A DNA stretch of 46,541 bases from assembly GCA_018646675.1 (NCBI GenBank), contig JABGUH010000011.1, forward strand, positions 1 to 46,541, read 5' to 3'. Of this stretch, positions 43,249 to 46,541 are shown one piece after another (positions within the stretch are counted from its first letter, which is position 1; the number at the start of each line of letters is the position of its first letter). This DNA comes from Bdellovibrionales bacterium. Its GTDB lineage: Bacteria; Bdellovibrionota; Bacteriovoracia; Bacteriovoracales; Bacteriovoracaceae. The notes under the pieces are model-generated. The model had not been told where the DNA came from. It saw nothing but the letters and a program-made list of their open reading frames with translations, and ran no database searches. The position numbers and the translations under genes are program-made.

Positions 43249-43655
43249 AGGTATTTTTCTGCAAGGGGAAATAGTAAGCTCTCTTCAACGGTTATCTTTT
43301 TTTTGATCTTGGTGATTAGGCTTTGGGTTTCGGTTGTAAAGTCATCTGGTTTTTTTTTAATCTTTTCGATTGTACTCCATCTAGCAAAATAGCGATTCCA
43401 CTCCTTGGTCAACACCATTGCTTCATCACAGATGCGGGCAGTTGCCTGATGGATCTCTGGAATGCCAAGGTTGGATAGCTGGTTGTATATAGTGGCATCT
43501 TCAGTGATCAGATGAATATAGAGTTTAGCATTAGTCCTATCTAGTATATTAGGTATTTCGTAGGAGTATTTGGCCGGGTCACTACTAAAAGTGAGCAGCT
43601 TGGCGATCATATCCTGAATACAACGATGATCTTTTTGATATATTGAGATGTTCAC
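43245..43655 (-). CDS. Hemerythrin-like (HHE) domain protein
   Basis: A 136-residue, all-helical cytoplasmic protein with the pattern of HHE cation-binding domains: H10 in 'KDHRCIQDM', the HxxxE pair H48/E52 in 'YIHLITEDATIYN', and the closing 'ITVEESLLFPLAEKYL' (E124/E125). Classic hemerythrins have extra histidines that hold the second iron; these are missing, so a single-metal or non-functional site is likely. Related proteins act in oxygen, nitric oxide or iron sensing. The gene stands alone; its stop overlaps the convergent barrel gene. Confidence 0.65.
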   Translation of the reverse strand: MNISIYQKDHRCIQDMIAKLLTFSSDPAKYSYEIPNILDRTNAKLYIHLITEDATIYNQLSNLGIPEIHQATARICDEAMVLTKEWNRYFARWSTIEKIKKKPDDFTTETQSLITKIKKKITVEESLLFPLAEKYL

Positions 43656-43693
43656 AATACCTAATGCTACTTAGCTTCTTGGCATATTGTAGC

Positions 43694-45745
43694 CTAGGGC
43701 CCGAAGGGGTTGGCACCAGTAGTGCTCATCCAGGGATTCATCATCATTGGTTGTTGTTGCATCCCCATTTGTGGTGCCATTACTCCGTAACCTGCAGGTT
43801 GACGGCCAAACTGATTCCAACCGTTACTATACATGGGTTGCATCCCCATCTGATAGCTAGGCGCTAAACCGCTACCAAATTGGTTCTGCATGCCATATCC
43901 GCTGTAAGGGATCTGACCCATCATACCATTGCCTTGCATTTGTGGGTTGTAGTATCCGCTATATGGCTGTTGTTGTGGGTATTGACCCATCATCTGTTGC
44001 GGGGGTTGTTGTGCAGCAAAAGGATTTGGTCCATTCATCGGTGCAGGTGTGGTCGTCCCTCGACTATAGGCATCACTACTTGAACTACTATAGGTGTCAC
44101 TACCAGTTGAGAAGTCATCGTCATCATCAAATAGATCGCCTTCTTCAGCGAACTCATCATCATCTTTACAGCCGCCACCTTTGACTAGACTGTCTAGACG
44201 TTTGTGTCTTTCGGTCCAATTTTTAAGCTTGTTGGTATCTTTTGCTCGCTGTCGTTGGTAAGCAGCTCTTCTTTTATTCATACCCTCGGATCCATTTGCC
44301 TCCTCACAAAGAGTACTATCACCAAATAGTAATCCGCCGCTACAAGCTTTTGTATAATCTTGTTCCTTTTTCATATATTTCTGATTTCGCTTTTTCATCC
44401 TGTCGACCAAGCTCTTAATCTTTCTGGCCAATTTCTTGGGACCGCTGGTATCTCCCTTACGTGCCCGATATTCAAGACCAACCAACTTACCGTAGTTGAC
44501 AACACTCTTAAGGGAGTTTTTAAGTTTGGCTTCGGCTGTTTTTGGGGCCAGTGGATGCTTATAGTAAGCTCTGGCTTGATATTTAACCTTAGCAATATCC
44601 ATTGCCGGTGTTCCCAAGCTAAACTCCTGTAGTCGTTTGATCGCATCACTACTGATCGCATCATCAATTTTTTTAAGTTCAGCACGAATCTCTTTGACCC
44701 GTTCATTTCTCTTTTGTTTACCCCTTTTACCTTTTTGCTTTGTTAGCTTTTTAAGTTCACTAATTTTAGGTCCTAGATTATATTTTCCTACGTAACTGAT
44801 CAAGGAGTGATACTCTTCGCTGCTTGCGTCTAGGTCATCTCGAATAGTTTCACACTGCTTGGCTGCTACAATTGTCTCTGTCATATCCTCAAGATTATTT
44901 TCCAAGGCGTTATCTAGCTTAGAGGTGAGGCTTTGAAGTAGCACCTCCGTAGTTTTATTTAAATCATCAATATTCCTGTGATTTAACTCCTCAGCTAAAG
45001 TGTTGTAGTCACTATTACAAATTTTTAGCAGTCGAGTCTGCTCTACATCTTGTTTGGTGTAAATGTAGGATCCCCCCTCTTCTAAATCTTCATACTTAAG
45101 GCAGCTATTAGTTACGTCATCAGTATTTAAGCCAATCCAACCATGTAATGGGCCATACTGCTTGCCTAGCTTGTCTGGTGAACCAAATAGTATCTGGACT
45201 GGTTTTTTACTATCGAAGGGGTACTCTTGCTCAACCTTGGAGACGACTTTGCTGGGGCTCAGCCCATTGGCATCAATTTCACCGTCGCTGTTTAGGGCCA
45301 GACAGGACTCATATTTTTGATTGACTGTATCGCCTGTATATCCACGAAGGTCTAATGTATTGCGGGCACTAATAAATATCAGGTTATTTTTTTGGGATAG
45401 CTCAAAACTTAGTCCCAAGCATTTAGTAATAATACTATCAATAACAATATTTAACTTTATTTTTCCATTGCTAAAGGTTGGTTCAATCTTAAGCTTTCCC
45501 TGACCCATCAAGATATCTAATAGTTTAAGTGGAATATAATTTTCATCTTCGCAGGTTTGGGTCGTAACTGGTGTTACTTCTGTTTGGGTCACAGTAGCAT
45601 TATAGGCTTTGTTGCTACTCCCTGAGACGACCTTTTGTGGAGTTTGAAAATTGATAATCCCACTTACTTTCGAGAATCCATTAGTCGACATTACCACTGT
45701 CAATATAGAGATTACGAGAGTGAGTACGGAGAATTTTTTATTCAT
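43694..45745 (-). CDS. Large secreted protein with Gln/Pro/Met/Tyr-rich low-complexity tail
   Basis: A 683-residue protein beginning at the ATG at 45745, which has AAGGGA 8 nt upstream; a longer in-frame start lacks this. A signal peptide covers about 1-25. The N-terminal third (about 30-200) is a compact domain with several cysteines ('CEDENYIPLKLLD', 'KCLGLSFEL', 'SCLALNSDG'). The middle (about 200-560) is helical and highly charged with coiled-coil character. An acidic patch ('DDEFAEEGDLFDDDDDFS') leads to a tail of about 110 residues made of Pro, Gln, Met, Gly and Tyr ('QQPPQQMMGQYPQQQPYSG' type). The tail looks disordered and resembles prion-like or adhesive segments. The family is unknown. 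Confidence 0.65.
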   Translation of the reverse strand: MNKKFSVLTLVISILTVVMSTNGFSKVSGIINFQTPQKVVSGSSNKAYNATVTQTEVTPVTTQTCEDENYIPLKLLDILMGQGKLKIEPTFSNGKIKLNIVIDSIITKCLGLSFELSQKNNLIFISARNTLDLRGYTGDTVNQKYESCLALNSDGEIDANGLSPSKVVSKVEQEYPFDSKKPVQILFGSPDKLGKQYGPLHGWIGLNTDDVTNSCLKYEDLEEGGSYIYTKQDVEQTRLLKICNSDYNTLAEELNHRNIDDLNKTTEVLLQSLTSKLDNALENNLEDMTETIVAAKQCETIRDDLDASSEEYHSLISYVGKYNLGPKISELKKLTKQKGKRGKQKRNERVKEIRAELKKIDDAISSDAIKRLQEFSLGTPAMDIAKVKYQARAYYKHPLAPKTAEAKLKNSLKSVVNYGKLVGLEYRARKGDTSGPKKLARKIKSLVDRMKKRNQKYMKKEQDYTKACSGGLLFGDSTLCEEANGSEGMNKRRAAYQRQRAKDTNKLKNWTERHKRLDSLVKGGGCKDDDEFAEEGDLFDDDDDFSTGSDTYSSSSSDAYSRGTTTPAPMNGPNPFAAQQPPQQMMGQYPQQQPYSGYYNPQMQGNGMMGQIPYSGYGMQNQFGSGLAPSYQMGMQPMYSNGWNQFGRQPAGYGVMAPQMGMQQQPMMMNPWMSTTGANPFGP

Positions 45746-45873
45746 AATGCGGTCCCTTTTTGGGTAAATGGTTTTATCCACCACAGTTAAACCTACTACG
45801 TCATCCTATATCGACATAAAGATGATAAACTTGAGGAGTTTGTTGTGATCCAATGATACAAAATTACGGATAG

Positions 45874-46541
45874 TTAGATCTGCTTGGGCAGTAGGCGACG
45901 CAGATAAGCCGCAGTGTGGGATTTACCGTTATGGGCCAGCTCCTCAGGAGTGCCTTGTGCGACGATCTGGCCACCTCGATCGCCACCATCGGGACCTAGG
46001 TCTACTATATGATCAGCAGACTTAATAATATCTAGATTGTGCTCAATTACCAAAACTGTACTATTTTTATCGACTAACTGTTGAATTGCGGTCAGTAGTT
46101 GCTCGATATCAGCAAAATGTAGTCCGGTAGTTGGTTCGTCAAGAATATAGAGTGTATGACCTTTTGTTCTTTTTGCCAGTTCCCGTGAGAGTTTTAATCG
46201 CTGAGCCTCACCACCGGAAAGTGTGGTTGCCGGTTGTCCTAGCTGTATGTAGCCCATCCCAACACTTTGCAGGGTACCCAAAATACGAACTAGCTTGGTG
46301 TGATTTTTAAAGAAATCGGCTGCTTGATCTACTGTCATCTGTAGGACATTTGATATTGACTGGCCCTTAAAAAGTATGGAGAGTGTCTCCTTATTATACC
46401 TTTTACCCTTGCACTGGCCGCAGGTGACATGGACATCTGGCAGAAAGTGCATCTCGATTTTTTTGACTCCATTGCCCTCACACTCTTCGCAGCGCCCCCC
46501 CTTGACGTTAAAGCTAAATCGTCCTGCCTTGTATCCCCTTA
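45874..46541 (-). CDS. uvrA: UvrABC system protein A, C-terminal part (partial at window edge)
   Basis: This frame runs from the window edge to a stop at 45874 and codes the last 222 or so residues of UvrA, the DNA damage-recognition ATPase of nucleotide excision repair. Visible motifs are '[14 protein letters not shown]' (first CxxC of the C-terminal zinc finger), '[10 protein letters not shown]' (second CxxC), the ABC signature '[15 protein letters not shown]', Walker B '[12 protein letters not shown]' and the H-loop 'VIEHNLD'. The frame continues intact upstream of the first ATG at 46452, so that methionine is internal. The rest of the gene lies outside the window. Confidence 0.97.
   Translation of the reverse strand, partial: RGYKAGRFSFNVKGGRCEECEGNGVKKIEMHFLPDVHVTCGQCKGKRYNKETLSILFKGQSISNVLQMTVDQAADFFKNHTKLVRILGTLQSVGMGYIQLGQPATTLSGGEAQRLKLSRELAKRTKGHTLYILDEPTTGLHFADIEQLLTAIQQLVDKNSTVLVIEHNLDIIKSADHIVDLGPDGGDRGGQIVAQGTPEELAHNGKSHTAAYLRRLLPKQI

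Overview
The window is a roughly 46.5 kb, AT-leaning (about 40% GC by eye), gene-dense piece of a Gram-negative chromosome. Evidence for two membranes includes Lgt and LspA, several lipoproteins, two probable outer-membrane beta-barrels, a Wzz/SLBB/O-antigen-ligase-like export set and an AmgK/MurU-type peptidoglycan recycling pair. The mix of an NtrC-type regulator with a CHASE2 kinase, a DUF4388-like protein, a FecR-domain secreted protein, a fused acyl-CoA mutase (IcmF) and many unfamiliar secreted proteins suggests a Bdellovibrionota/Bacteriovorax-like or other former 'deltaproteobacterial' lineage. That placement is inference from gene content, not a phylogenetic result. No transposase, integrase, phage cluster or CRISPR array is visible; most of the window looks like stable chromosome.

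Layout. 1-406: the 3' end of a helix-turn-helix gene and a probably N-truncated ABM/YdhR-like protein. 0.7-3.5 kb: a secreted TPR protein convergent with a FecR-domain secreted protein that carries four CX10C repeats and has a triple 16-bp direct repeat upstream. 4-6.6 kb: a metal-efflux-type permease and MurA. 6.7-11.4 kb (minus): a metzincin-like secreted protease, a 31-codon membrane microprotein, and an envelope polysaccharide set (O-antigen ligase-like, SLBB, Wzz-like, lone receiver domain). 11.5-20.9 kb (minus): a tightly packed seven-gene run coding an M48-like membrane protein without zinc site, CHASE2 histidine kinase, NtrC-type regulator, LspA, Lgt, IcmF and cobalamin adenosyltransferase. 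21-26.2 kb: an endonuclease IV-like protein, lipoprotein, PilZ-like membrane protein, ferredoxin, and the minus-strand run M48-like pseudoprotease lipoprotein, AmgK, MurU. 26.3-30.7 kb: a LysM lipoprotein, a barrel-like protein, an LptM-like lipoprotein, FolK, EtfB and EtfA. 30.7-36.8 kb: a Glu-rich exported protein, DUF4388-like protein, Mrp ATPase, HAMP-like membrane protein and soluble lytic transglycosylase. 36.7-41.6 kb (minus): class A PBP, tRNA-Gln, Prs, Pth, YchF. 41.7-46.5 kb: an outer-membrane barrel, hemerythrin-like protein, a large secreted protein with a low-complexity tail, and the 3' end of uvrA at the edge.

How the genes fit together. Cell-envelope work dominates: peptidoglycan synthesis (MurA, class A PBP), turnover (Slt, LysM) and recycling (AmgK/MurU), lipoprotein maturation (Lgt, LspA) and surface polysaccharide assembly. 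A second theme is acyl-CoA metabolism: IcmF with its adenosyltransferase, and the electron transfer flavoprotein EtfAB. The most unusual points are two separate M48-family-like proteins that have both lost the HExxH zinc motif, the coupling of B12-dependent mutase genes to lipoprotein-processing and two-component genes in one apparent operon, an endonuclease IV homologue with a probable zinc-ligand substitution, and the FecR protein with its iterated upstream repeat. No obviously new defence system or mobile system was found.
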